Shown here one piece after another: positions 46,187 to 54,341 of a stretch of DNA of 64,000 bases. The DNA comes from Allorhodopirellula heiligendammensis. Lineage in GTDB: Bacteria > Planctomycetota > Planctomycetia > Pirellulales > Pirellulaceae. Below the pieces are notes generated by a model. It was given only the letters and a program-made list of their open reading frames with translations. It searched no databases and was not told the DNA's origin. A program made the translations under genes and the position numbers. The stretch spans positions 558,001-622,000 of the forward strand of contig NZ_SJPU01000003.1 of the NCBI RefSeq assembly GCF_007860105.1, given 5' to 3'. Numbering within the stretch: position 1 is the stretch's first letter; each line of letters begins with the position of its first letter.

Positions 46187-49100
46187 ATGGAAGGCCAGTC
46201 AGGAATGTTTGCAAGACGTCAATGGTCGCTGTTTGCCGTATTTGCGGTCGGCATTGCCTCCCCCTTGGGATTGGGGTTACCCATATTCTCTCCTTTCGCC
46301 ACCGGTTCGGTTGCCGCGGCGACGGAAGCCCAGTGGATTTGGGCCGGTGGGACGGCGGCCGGTCAGGACATCGAAGTCGGTGAGACCTGCTGGTTCCGCA
46401 AAGTTCTGAATCTGCGTGTCCGCGGTGAAGGTTTTGTCGAGATCGCGGCCGACGATGATTACGAGGTCCGGGTCAATGGTCGTGTGATTGGCAAGGGGCA
46501 ATCGTATCGCCAGATGCAGGAGTTCGAAATCTCCGACTACCTGGAAACGGGCCGCAATGTCGTTGCGATTCGAGTCAAAAACACGTCCGGACCAACCGCG
46601 GCGCTAGTCGCCCGCGTCTCAATTCGTCCCGAAGACGAAGACAAATGGTACACATTCAGTTCCGATGAAACTTGGCGGACGAGTCTCGAAGAGCAGGGCA
46701 TGTGGGACAATCCCACATTCAACGATCGGACCTGGGAGTCCGCTTCGGCGTTCGGCGTCTTGGGCGAGACGGTGCCTTGGGATCGTGAACAGACCGTAGC
46801 GGTCGAATCAGAAAAGGAGCAGAGCGAACGATTCCAAATTCAACGGGGCTTCGGCGTCCAACGCGTGCTCAATGACGAGCAAGTCGGTTCCGTCATCGCG
46901 ATGGCATTCGACGAGTTCGGTCATGTCGTGTTGTCGCAAGAACAGGGGCCACTGCTGATTGCCGTTGACCGTGACGATGATGGCGTCCCCGAGGATGTCC
47001 GCACCTATTGCGACCAAGTTGAATCTATCCAAGGCATCTTGCCGCTCAACGGTGAGGTGTTTGTCACAGGCAAAGGCCCCGATGGCACCGCACTCTACCG
47101 GCTCAGCGACAAGAACCGCGACGGTACGTTGGAAACAGTCAAAACACTCATGAAGTTCCGAGGCGAAGGCGGCGAACATGGCCCACACGGGCTGCGTCTG
47201 GGACCTGACGGGATGATCTACGTATCTCTAGGCAGCTATGTACAACCCGTCGGCAAGACCGGCGAAGGGGAAACATTGCGAGATACTTACGAAGGCGATC
47301 TATTGCCCCGGTATGAAGACCCGGCCGGACATGGCCGTGGCATCCAGGCTCCGGGTGGGACGATCATCCGGACCGACATTGAAGGCAAAGTGGTCGAGCG
47401 TGTCGCCGGTGGATTACGGAATACCTACGACCTGGCATTCCATCCATCAGGCAGCCTGTTCGTGCATGATGCCGACATGGAAGCCGATTTGGAAACGCCG
47501 TGGTATCGACCCACCGCATTGATGGAGATCACCGAAGCGGGTGAGTTTGGGTGGCGTCCAGGTTGGGCAAAATGGCCCGAATACTACTACGATCGATTAC
47601 CAAACCTGCTTGATACCGGTCGGGGAAGTCCCACGGGCATCGAATGCTATGAGCATCACATGTTTCCCGTGCGGTACCATGACAGCCTGTTCTTGGCAGA
47701 TTGGTCGGAGGGACGCATCCTGAATGTTCGGCTCAAACCCGATGGCAGCGGATACTCAGCCGACAGCGAAGTCTTTCTCAAGGGCACACCCCTAAACGTG
47801 ACCGACCTCGCCGTCGGCGCCGACGGTGCATTGTATTTTTGTACCGGCGGGCGCGGGACTGCCGGAGGTGTGTATCGCGTTGTCTATCAAGGCAAAGTGC
47901 CGGACGCGATGAAGCAATTAGGTACCGGTATCGCAGCAGCAGTTCGTCAACCGCAGCTCGACGCCGCGTGGGCCCGACAAGCCATTGCCACCGTCCGTCA
48001 TGAACTTGGAGATGACTGGGACCGCCAGGTCGCAGGCGTCGCCTACAGTGACGAAAACCCGGCCGCCTACCGCATCCGCGCCATCAACTTGATGCAGATG
48101 TATGGACCCGTTCCCAGCGAAGAACTTCTCGTTGAACTCTCCAGGACTGCCAATGAAGCGGTTCGTCGCCGGGCGACGATGCAGTTGGGTTTATCGCCGT
48201 CCAAGGGTGCTGCCAGACGATTGGAGGAACTGCTCAGCGACGGGGACTCTCGTGTCGTTCGCACCGCCTGCGAAGCGATTCTCCGCAGCGAGCAGTTTCC
48301 CAGTGATCCCGAGGCTGTGCTGGCATTGCTCGCCAGCCGCGACCGCAATGTCTCCTTCCTGTCCCGGCAGGTACTACAGCGATTGGCCGTCGATACCTGG
48401 AAAGATACCGTTCTCAGTTCCGACGATACTCGCACCGCGATCGTTGGCATGCTGGCCTTGGTCGCTGCCGACCCCACCGCCCAGACAGGCCGTGAAGTGC
48501 TGCAGCGAACCGACAAACTGATGCAGGGTTTTCTCAGTGATAAAGACTTTGTCGATACGCTGCGATTGTGCCAGGTCACGCTGGCTCGTTGTCAGATCGA
48601 GCCCGCTGAAGTTCCGTGGCTGAGAGATCGAATCGCAGCGGAATTCCCATCGGGAGATTCCCGCATCAACCACGAATTGATTCGCCTGGCGACATATCTT
48701 CAGGCGGAAGCGATTGTGCCTCGAGCGATGGAGTACATCGAATCGGATGCTCCCAAGCTCGATCGAGTGCTGACGGCGATGTGCCTGCAGTTTATCGATC
48801 GCGACTGGTCGGCCCAAGAACGTTTTGCAATGCTGAAAATGTACGAACGTATCGCCAGCGAAGACTCCGAAGGATCGCTGCCGATGTACATGGTCGCCGT
48901 GACTCGCGACTTTTCTCGCCACCTGTCCATTGACGACGTCCAAGCTATCCTCGATGAGGGAGCTCGTTGGAGAAATGCGGCTCTCGGAGCGATCTTCCGT
49001 CTCCCCCGCCCCATCGATGACGCGACCGCTGCCAAGCTGCGAAGCCTAGATGACCAACTCGTTGCTGAACCGCAGATCGATGATGTGCACCGCCGACTGC

Positions 49101-50026
49101 GGACCGGCATCATCGCCATGCTCTCAACGGCTGAGGACGACGAGTCTGCCGAGCACCTTCGTAAAATATGGCGTACCGAGCCGGAACGGCGTGCCGTCGT
49201 ATCCTTGGCACTGGCGCAGAAACCCGACGGTGAGAACTGGGACTACCTCGTTCGCAGCCTGAACATTCTCGACGGTCCCTCGGCCGAAGAGGTCGTGACG
49301 AGGCTAAAGGAAGTCCCCATTGCCACCGACGATCCGATGGCACTTCGCGCCTTGGTGTTGATGGGACTGCGTGCCGAGCAGCAGGGCACTCCGTTTGAAA
49401 AAGTCGAGCGGCTACTGGAACATTGGACCGGCATGCAGCGCCCGACCGGCGCCGCCCCGACGATGGAATTGTGGCAGCGTTGGTATGCGAAAACATTCCC
49501 CGATCGCCCCGCAGCCGAGTTGCCCAGTATCGACGAGTCGAAATGGGATCTCGAACAACTGCTGACCTATCTCGAGTCTGACGACGGTGAGGCGGGTGAC
49601 ACCAATGCGGGGCTGGCGATTTTCCAATCTGCCCAATGTGCGAGTTGCCACCGCCACGAGGGAACAGGAGTGTCCATCGGTCCCGATTTGACCAACCTCG
49701 CCAAACGCTTTACCCGGCGCGAGATTCTCGAGTCGATTCTGCATCCGTCGCACGTCGTCAGTGACCAATACGCCAGCAAGCAAGTTGTGACCACATCTGG
49801 TCAGGTTCACGTTGGTATGGTCAGCAATATCGGTGATGGGCTGCAAGTCCGAGATGCTAAGAACGAGATCACGATGATTCCGCATGATGAAGTGGATTCG
49901 GTGGTACCCAAGGGCACCAGCATCATGCCGAGCGGTTTGGTCGACAATCTCACGCAGACTCAAGTGCGGGACTTGATGGCGTACTTGGGGCTGGTTCGTC
50001 CCATCGAAATCGCCACCCGTCCGTAG
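46187..50026 (+). CDS. PVC-type dehydrogenase with sugar-binding-like, HEAT and haem c domains
   Basis: This 1279-residue exported protein begins with a signal peptide (about 1-45). Residues 50-200 resemble a galactose-binding beta-sandwich (FVEIAADDDYEVRVNGRVIG). A beta-propeller of the PVC membrane-bound dehydrogenase type follows, about 225-590 (GPHGLRLGPDGMIYVSLGSY; LFLADWSEGRILNVRL), then HEAT-like helices about 590-1090 and a cytochrome c domain with CASCH (C1151) and the family tail DLMAYLG. Related proteins are numerous in planctomycetes; substrates, perhaps sugars, are not known. An ATG at 46205 is an alternative start. It is transcribed alone. Confidence 0.9.
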   Translation: MEGQSGMFARRQWSLFAVFAVGIASPLGLGLPIFSPFATGSVAAATEAQWIWAGGTAAGQDIEVGETCWFRKVLNLRVRGEGFVEIAADDDYEVRVNGRVIGKGQSYRQMQEFEISDYLETGRNVVAIRVKNTSGPTAALVARVSIRPEDEDKWYTFSSDETWRTSLEEQGMWDNPTFNDRTWESASAFGVLGETVPWDREQTVAVESEKEQSERFQIQRGFGVQRVLNDEQVGSVIAMAFDEFGHVVLSQEQGPLLIAVDRDDDGVPEDVRTYCDQVESIQGILPLNGEVFVTGKGPDGTALYRLSDKNRDGTLETVKTLMKFRGEGGEHGPHGLRLGPDGMIYVSLGSYVQPVGKTGEGETLRDTYEGDLLPRYEDPAGHGRGIQAPGGTIIRTDIEGKVVERVAGGLRNTYDLAFHPSGSLFVHDADMEADLETPWYRPTALMEITEAGEFGWRPGWAKWPEYYYDRLPNLLDTGRGSPTGIECYEHHMFPVRYHDSLFLADWSEGRILNVRLKPDGSGYSADSEVFLKGTPLNVTDLAVGADGALYFCTGGRGTAGGVYRVVYQGKVPDAMKQLGTGIAAAVRQPQLDAAWARQAIATVRHELGDDWDRQVAGVAYSDENPAAYRIRAINLMQMYGPVPSEELLVELSRTANEAVRRRATMQLGLSPSKGAARRLEELLSDGDSRVVRTACEAILRSEQFPSDPEAVLALLASRDRNVSFLSRQVLQRLAVDTWKDTVLSSDDTRTAIVGMLALVAADPTAQTGREVLQRTDKLMQGFLSDKDFVDTLRLCQVTLARCQIEPAEVPWLRDRIAAEFPSGDSRINHELIRLATYLQAEAIVPRAMEYIESDAPKLDRVLTAMCLQFIDRDWSAQERFAMLKMYERIASEDSEGSLPMYMVAVTRDFSRHLSIDDVQAILDEGARWRNAALGAIFRLPRPIDDATAAKLRSLDDQLVAEPQIDDVHRRLRTGIIAMLSTAEDDESAEHLRKIWRTEPERRAVVSLALAQKPDGENWDYLVRSLNILDGPSAEEVVTRLKEVPIATDDPMALRALVLMGLRAEQQGTPFEKVERLLEHWTGMQRPTGAAPTMELWQRWYAKTFPDRPAAELPSIDESKWDLEQLLTYLESDDGEAGDTNAGLAIFQSAQCASCHRHEGTGVSIGPDLTNLAKRFTRREILESILHPSHVVSDQYASKQVVTTSGQVHVGMVSNIGDGLQVRDAKNEITMIPHDEVDSVVPKGTSIMPSGLVDNLTQTQVRDLMAYLGLVRPIEIATRP

Positions 50027-50095
50027 GATTTCGGAAGTGACTGATGTCTTGCCTGTGACCCACCCGTCCGGGCGAGACGGTGCGTTTTTGCCGTT

Positions 50096-50752
50096 TCAGG
50101 CCCGTGAGACGGCACGCCAGGCCCTCATATCGTTGGGGCCACAGAACTGCAACAGGATCGCGCCGCGGGCGGCGTACCGGTCGAATACCTGTTCATGAAA
50201 TTGGTCTTCTCCCGGCCAGGGGTAGCTGTAGACAACGGCAAAATCATCGACTCCCAACCCCAACTCGCGATACGCCGATTCGGTAAGGTGCCCCAAACTG
50301 GGGAGTGTCGGGTCATCGGCCAGATCTTCTGCTCCGGGTGGCAAGAAGTTTCCCAACACCAGTTCGGGTGAAGACGCAGTGGGCCCAGCGGTATCCGCTC
50401 GCAGTGGCCCACACCAATCTGCGAGCGTCTGCCGACCATGCTCGATCAGAACGGCTTCGGATTCGATCCCCACAGCCTCCCAACCAAGTGCATCAGCCAT
50501 CAATGTGACGGCAGCAAAACCGCAGCCCCACTCGACAAAACGGTTGCCGATCAGCATCTGGGATTCACGAATCCATGCGAGCGTCTGGTAGACGAGCTGG
50601 TAGTCGGCCGCAACAAATTGCTCGATTTGGGGCATGTCCCAGCGGTCTTGGAACGCCTCGATCCGACATCGCAGGTCGTGCACCATCGCGTGGACAGGCG
50701 CTGGAAGGGGCCGAACGTCGAGCTGACGGGGCAGTTCAATGGATTGCAACAT
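50096..50752 (-). CDS. Putative SAM-dependent methyltransferase-like protein
   Basis: This 218-residue protein has a motif I-like VEWGCGFAAVTLMADALGWEAVG and an acidic end GIESEA, as in class I methyltransferases. Motif IV is weak (DDFAVVYSYPWPGEDQFH), so activity is not certain. The ATG at 50752 lies 8 nt after the stop of the upstream carbonic anhydrase gene; a GTG at 50785 would overlap it. The two genes are probably co-transcribed. Cytosolic. Substrate unknown. Confidence 0.6.
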   Translation of the reverse strand: MLQSIELPRQLDVRPLPAPVHAMVHDLRCRIEAFQDRWDMPQIEQFVAADYQLVYQTLAWIRESQMLIGNRFVEWGCGFAAVTLMADALGWEAVGIESEAVLIEHGRQTLADWCGPLRADTAGPTASSPELVLGNFLPPGAEDLADDPTLPSLGHLTESAYRELGLGVDDFAVVYSYPWPGEDQFHEQVFDRYAARGAILLQFCGPNDMRAWRAVSRA

Positions 50753-50760
50753 AGGGGGCT

Positions 50761-51285
50761 TTACGAATTCTCGTCCTGGTACCAACTTGCGTACATCAGG
50801 TAATTGGTGGCAATTTTCTCGATCATCTCACGGGCTTGCTCAGGATCGACATCCTTGATACGCCGCGCCGGCGTGCCTGCGTAGAGGCTGCCGGGTTCGA
50901 TTTGAGTTCCCGACAAGACAACCGATCCGGCCCCAATGATCGAGCCTTCGCCAATGTGAACGTGATCGAGGATGACGGAGTTAATACCGATCAAGCAGTG
51001 CTGGTCGATGCGGGCGCCATGGACACACACGTTGTGGCCAATCGACACATTGTCGGCGATTTCGATCACCGATTTCTGATACAGTGTGTGGAGTACCGTC
51101 CCGTCCTGAATATTGACGCGATTGCCAATTCGAATCGAGTTAACATCCCCGCGGACCACGGTGCTGAACCAAACCGAACAATCGTCGCCCATGATCACGT
51201 CGCCAACGACGACAGCATTGTCTGCGAGGTAGCAGCCACGTCCAAACTGGGGGGTGAAGCCGCGTACGGACTTGATTACAGGCAT
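50761..51285 (-). CDS. Gamma-class carbonic anhydrase family protein (left-handed beta helix)
   Basis: This 174-residue hexapeptide-repeat protein (196 residues if started at the in-frame ATG at 51351) has the gamma-CA phrases VVVGDVIMGDDCSVWFSTVVRGD, IGNRVNIQDGTVLHTLYQ and IGHNVCVHGA; the histidines in VLHT, IGHN and VHGA are the expected zinc ligands. It ends with the C-terminal helix SWYQDENS. Members may hydrate CO2 or only bind metal. I chose the start at MPVIKSVRGFTP, where family members begin. A methyltransferase-like gene follows 8 nt later. Confidence 0.85.
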   Translation of the reverse strand: MPVIKSVRGFTPQFGRGCYLADNAVVVGDVIMGDDCSVWFSTVVRGDVNSIRIGNRVNIQDGTVLHTLYQKSVIEIADNVSIGHNVCVHGARIDQHCLIGINSVILDHVHIGEGSIIGAGSVVLSGTQIEPGSLYAGTPARRIKDVDPEQAREMIEKIATNYLMYASWYQDENS

Positions 51286-51501
51286 ATCGGGTTGGGACGA
51301 CGTGGGCGGCGGTAAGTAACTGCAAATGACAGAGCGGGTAACCGCGTTCATCTGAACGAGGACTGCGTCAAATTAGTAGTGGATTCCATGCTTTGGCGCG
51401 TGCAACTACCCTGGATGGGACGCGTGTTAGTGGCTTGTTGTCGCGTTATAAGCTGAAGCGTCTGAGAGTGTAGCGAAATTTCCAACTGAGACTGAGTACC
51501 G

Positions 51502-52329
51502 ATGCAACTACTGAAAAACGCCCTCCTCTGTCTGAGCGTACTGCTGATCTGTGAGACCGCCTTCGCGAAAGCGACGTTGGCGGATGACGCTAAGCCACAC
51601 ATCGTGATGCTGATCGGCGAGCGGGAATACGACACCAAGACCACTTTGCCGAAGTTTGCCAGAGAGCATCTTGCTGGCGATTACCGCGTTTCGTTTGTGT
51701 ACGCCAATGAAGACGATCCCAATGCTTTTGATGGGATTGAAAAAGTTCGGCACGCAGACGTTTTGTTGGTCAGCGTCCGGCGACGCACTCTGCCTCAAGA
51801 ACAGCTTGACGTCATTCGAGCATACGTGGGAGGCGGGAAACCAGTGATTGGCATTCGCACCGCCAGCCACGCGTTTTCGGTTCGCAACCAAGACGTTCCC
51901 GAAAAACACGCCCAGTGGCTCACCTGGGATCAGGATGTCTTTGGAGGCAACTACACCAATCACTACGGCAAGGATCTCGAAACAACCGTCGACCTAGTCG
52001 CCACGGGGACCGTACCGTCAGCGTTATTGCGTGGGCTATCCGCTGATCTGCCGGCAAAGGCCGGTGGCACGCTGTACAAGGTCTCGCCGTTAGCGGCCAA
52101 CACGGGTGTACTGCTGGATGGTGAGGTTCCCGGCCACGCCAGCGAACCGGTCGCGTGGACATTTCGACGCGGTGACGGCGGAGTTTCATTCTATACGTCG
52201 CTCGGGCACGCCGACGATTTCGCCGGGCTAGTCCTGCCACGATTGCTGGTCAACGCGATCGCCTGGTCGATAGTGGAGACGGCGAAGGCGGATGGAGGGA
52301 CGGCACTCGGCCCGGTGGAATCCGACTGA
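51502..52329 (+). CDS. ThuA-like domain secreted protein
   Basis: This 275-residue protein has a signal peptide (about 1-28, ending near ADDAKP) and a ThuA-like fold related to class I glutamine amidotransferases: HIVMLIGEREYDTKTTLPKF, HADVLLVSVRRRTLPQEQL, GKPVIGIRTASHAFS, and a late VAWTFRRGDGGVSFYTSLGH. The nucleophile cysteine of true amidotransferases is not present. ThuA-like proteins are common in planctomycetes beside sugar dehydrogenases; here the dehydrogenase at 46187 is nearby but not adjacent. Function unknown. Confidence 0.85.
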   Translation: MQLLKNALLCLSVLLICETAFAKATLADDAKPHIVMLIGEREYDTKTTLPKFAREHLAGDYRVSFVYANEDDPNAFDGIEKVRHADVLLVSVRRRTLPQEQLDVIRAYVGGGKPVIGIRTASHAFSVRNQDVPEKHAQWLTWDQDVFGGNYTNHYGKDLETTVDLVATGTVPSALLRGLSADLPAKAGGTLYKVSPLAANTGVLLDGEVPGHASEPVAWTFRRGDGGVSFYTSLGHADDFAGLVLPRLLVNAIAWSIVETAKADGGTALGPVESD

Positions 52330-52366
52330 AACACGGCAGTCGGGTGCGCTCCAGGAATGGGGCGGT

Positions 52367-52495
52367 TCACAATGAGCTTGCTCCGGCCGAGTTGAATTTG
52401 GTATCCCCATCAGCGTTGAGATCCAGCTTCGACCAATTGTCGCCCAGGTTGTTATCAGTAGCCTCTGGTGGTGATTGCCCACCCCGAAACTCCAT
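52367..52495 (-). CDS. Possible 42-residue small protein, antisense to the gap
   Basis: A 43-codon frame from an ATG at 52495 to TGA at 52367 reads MEFRGGQSPPEATDN, followed by a Trp/Asn-rich part and the EF-hand-like DLNADGDTKFN. The composition is ordered and acidic and does not resemble the neighbouring frames. No Shine-Dalgarno site is clear. It lies in the gap between a ThuA-like gene and a lipoprotein gene, on the opposite strand. It may be a small gene, the tail of a lost larger gene, or chance. Confidence 0.3.
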   Translation of the reverse strand: MEFRGGQSPPEATDNNLGDNWSKLDLNADGDTKFNSAGASSL

Positions 52496-52530
52496 TGTTG
52501 TAGCGAACGTCTTGCGTTTGCGTCCCACCC

Positions 52531-53436
52531 GTGCGTTTGCATCCCGTTGTTCTATCGCCTCGTCATGAAAACAAACTCGCTTGGCAGGGCGTGTTTCTGG
52601 TGATGCTATCGGCCTGGATCATGGTGTGCGGTGGTTGTGGGACGACCAAAGAGCAACTGGCCACCCAGCAACTGCTCTTGTCTGATGCGGTGGACCGCAG
52701 TGTTTCGACCATCGATTTCCGACCGCTTAGCGGTCAGAAGGTCTTTCTCGATGCGAGCTACCTAAAGTCGGTCAAAGGCGATTTATTTGTCAACGCAGAC
52801 TACGTGACGAGCTCGCTTCGGCAGCAAATCATGGCTGCGGGATGTTTGCTGCAGGAAACTGACAAGGAAGCAGATATCATCATCGAGGCTCGAATCGGTA
52901 CCCTCGGCGCCGACGATCACCGAGTCACCTATGGTATTCCAGAAAACAATGCGCTCGGATCAGCTGCGACGCTGGTGCCCGGGGCCCCTCAGGTCCCCCA
53001 GATACCCGAGCTGGCGCTCGCTCGCCGCGATTCTCGTGAGAGTGCGGCGAAAATTGCGGCATTCGCCTATGATCGCGAAACACGCCATGCTGTCTGGCAG
53101 TCAGGCATCAGCCAATCCCGCTCGACGGCGAGGGACACGTGGGTGATGGGTGTGGGGCCGTTCCAAGCGGGGTCGATTCGTAAGGAGACTCGCCTGGCGG
53201 GCAGCAAACTCCTTAAATTTGGGCGATCCGAAACGGGGTCGCCGCCGAAATTCTTTGACCGGCCGCCCGTCGACTACACCGCCGAGACGAGATTCGACGA
53301 CGGCTGGCCCGTTCTGTCGTCGCCCAGCGATAAAGGAGATGGGATGATCCCCGGAGCGGGCTTGGTTCCCGGCGACGACCTACCACCCATGATCGCCGCC
53401 GAGGTGGATGCCGAGCCGAAAGTGGTCACGCGCTGA
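52531..53436 (+). CDS. DUF6655-like lipoprotein
   Basis: This 301-residue protein has a hydrophobic segment (about 20-33) leading to a lipobox-like VCGGCG (Cys about residue 36). A domain with QKVFLDASYLKSV, DYVTSSLRQQIMAAGCLLQE and DADIIIEARIG-type phrases fits planctomycete DUF6655 lipoproteins. The tail (about 225-301) is Pro-rich and probably disordered. The frame starts with a GTG at 52531; a later GTG at 52591, just before the hydrophobic segment and behind GGCAGG, is also possible. Function unknown; it is likely attached to the envelope. Confidence 0.7.
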   Translation: MRLHPVVLSPRHENKLAWQGVFLVMLSAWIMVCGGCGTTKEQLATQQLLLSDAVDRSVSTIDFRPLSGQKVFLDASYLKSVKGDLFVNADYVTSSLRQQIMAAGCLLQETDKEADIIIEARIGTLGADDHRVTYGIPENNALGSAATLVPGAPQVPQIPELALARRDSRESAAKIAAFAYDRETRHAVWQSGISQSRSTARDTWVMGVGPFQAGSIRKETRLAGSKLLKFGRSETGSPPKFFDRPPVDYTAETRFDDGWPVLSSPSDKGDGMIPGAGLVPGDDLPPMIAAEVDAEPKVVTR

Positions 53437-53795
53437 TTGCGCGACTGCAGTGAGCGGCCACGAGCTCGATCGATTCCGCTGCGCCGTTGCCGGATCGCCG
53501 GCTCCTTACGCGACAGCTGATTTGGCGGCCTGCGCCGCGTTCCCGTGCCGATACGGACCGGACGTACTAGCGATGAGCGGTCGGTTCCCAAGAAAAACTT
53601 GACGCGGCTGTGCGTCGAAACGCGGGAACCTGGCCGGCGCGCCGGGTATTGAATCAGCCCCACGCCGGGCGTGACGATGGATAGAACCTTCCATCGCGTT
53701 GACCCTTGGTATAGCATAGAGGGCTGTCAACCCCCGATAAATGCGTTCGAAGGTGTGTTTGTCGCGAATAACTGCAGCAGAAACCGGAGCCTAAT
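53437..53795. other. Intergenic stretch without a recognised gene
   Basis: About 360 nt, GC-rich at first and then near neutral. Minus-strand frames across it (53274-53717, 53506-53730) are Arg/Pro-rich without motifs and are rejected. No terminator with a T-tract was seen. Confidence 0.45.
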
Positions 53796-54029
53796 GTGAT
53801 GAGCGCGGATTGGTTTTACATGAGCAGCGGGTGGTTTCACAAAGCCAAACGTGTAGGACCACTCACGGACCAGGATCTGCTTCTGCGGATTGATCAAGGT
53901 AAGATCCGACCTGAGACTTTGGTTCAAGGGCACAAGACGCGTGGGCGATGGGTACCGATGAGCTCCGTCGGCCCCGCGATGGCCAGATGGCGTCAATCGC
54001 ATCCAGACAACGAGGAGCGCGCGAGCTAG
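53796..54029 (+). CDS. GYF_2 domain mini-protein
   Basis: This 77-residue protein follows the GYF_2 pattern: WFYMSSGWFHKAKRVGPLTDQDLLLRIDQGKIRPETLV, then GRWVPMSSV. GYF_2 domains are thought to bind proline-rich peptides and usually sit at the end of larger planctomycete proteins; here one stands alone. It is encoded 312 nt upstream of a giant VWA protein with Pro/Ala-rich and Gly/Met-rich parts. Start ATG at 53796 or the next codon at 53799. Cytosolic by absence of a leader. Confidence 0.7.
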   Translation: MMSADWFYMSSGWFHKAKRVGPLTDQDLLLRIDQGKIRPETLVQGHKTRGRWVPMSSVGPAMARWRQSHPDNEERAS

Positions 54030-54341
54030 GCTCGCCTCCATGCTCCATTTCGGGGTGGTCAGGCCAGTGCACCCCCGCTGTCGCGATAACTTCGCGTCCA
54101 CAGCCTTCTTTTGGCATCAAAATCGCGTTATCTGTGCGTTGGAACGCTCCTCGGGAGCAATTGCAGCGGGTCGCTGTGGTGTTTCGCAACACGTGTTGCA
54201 AAATAATACACCTCACAACCCGACCTTTTCTGCGCTCGCTAGCCGATAACAAGCGTTTTTTCGTGGAATCTCCGTTTTTAAGAAATAAACTGAGAGTAGC
54301 GAGTCTCACACCTCTGTCCTCTTCTCCATCTCGAGCCACTG
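54030..54341. other. Leader region of the giant VWA gene with a 14-bp palindrome
   Basis: About 310 nt with no gene. It holds a perfect 14-bp palindrome at 54186-54199 (GCAACACGTGTTGC) followed by an A-rich stretch, 143 nt before the ATG of the VWA gene. Otherwise nothing was found. Confidence 0.45.
54186..54199. promoter_or_regulatory. Perfect 14-bp palindrome, candidate operator
   Basis: GCAACACGTGTTGC reads the same on both strands, with a CACGTG centre. It lies 143 nt upstream of the 1586-residue VWA protein gene. It may bind a dimeric regulator; no regulator gene is nearby. Confidence 0.3.
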
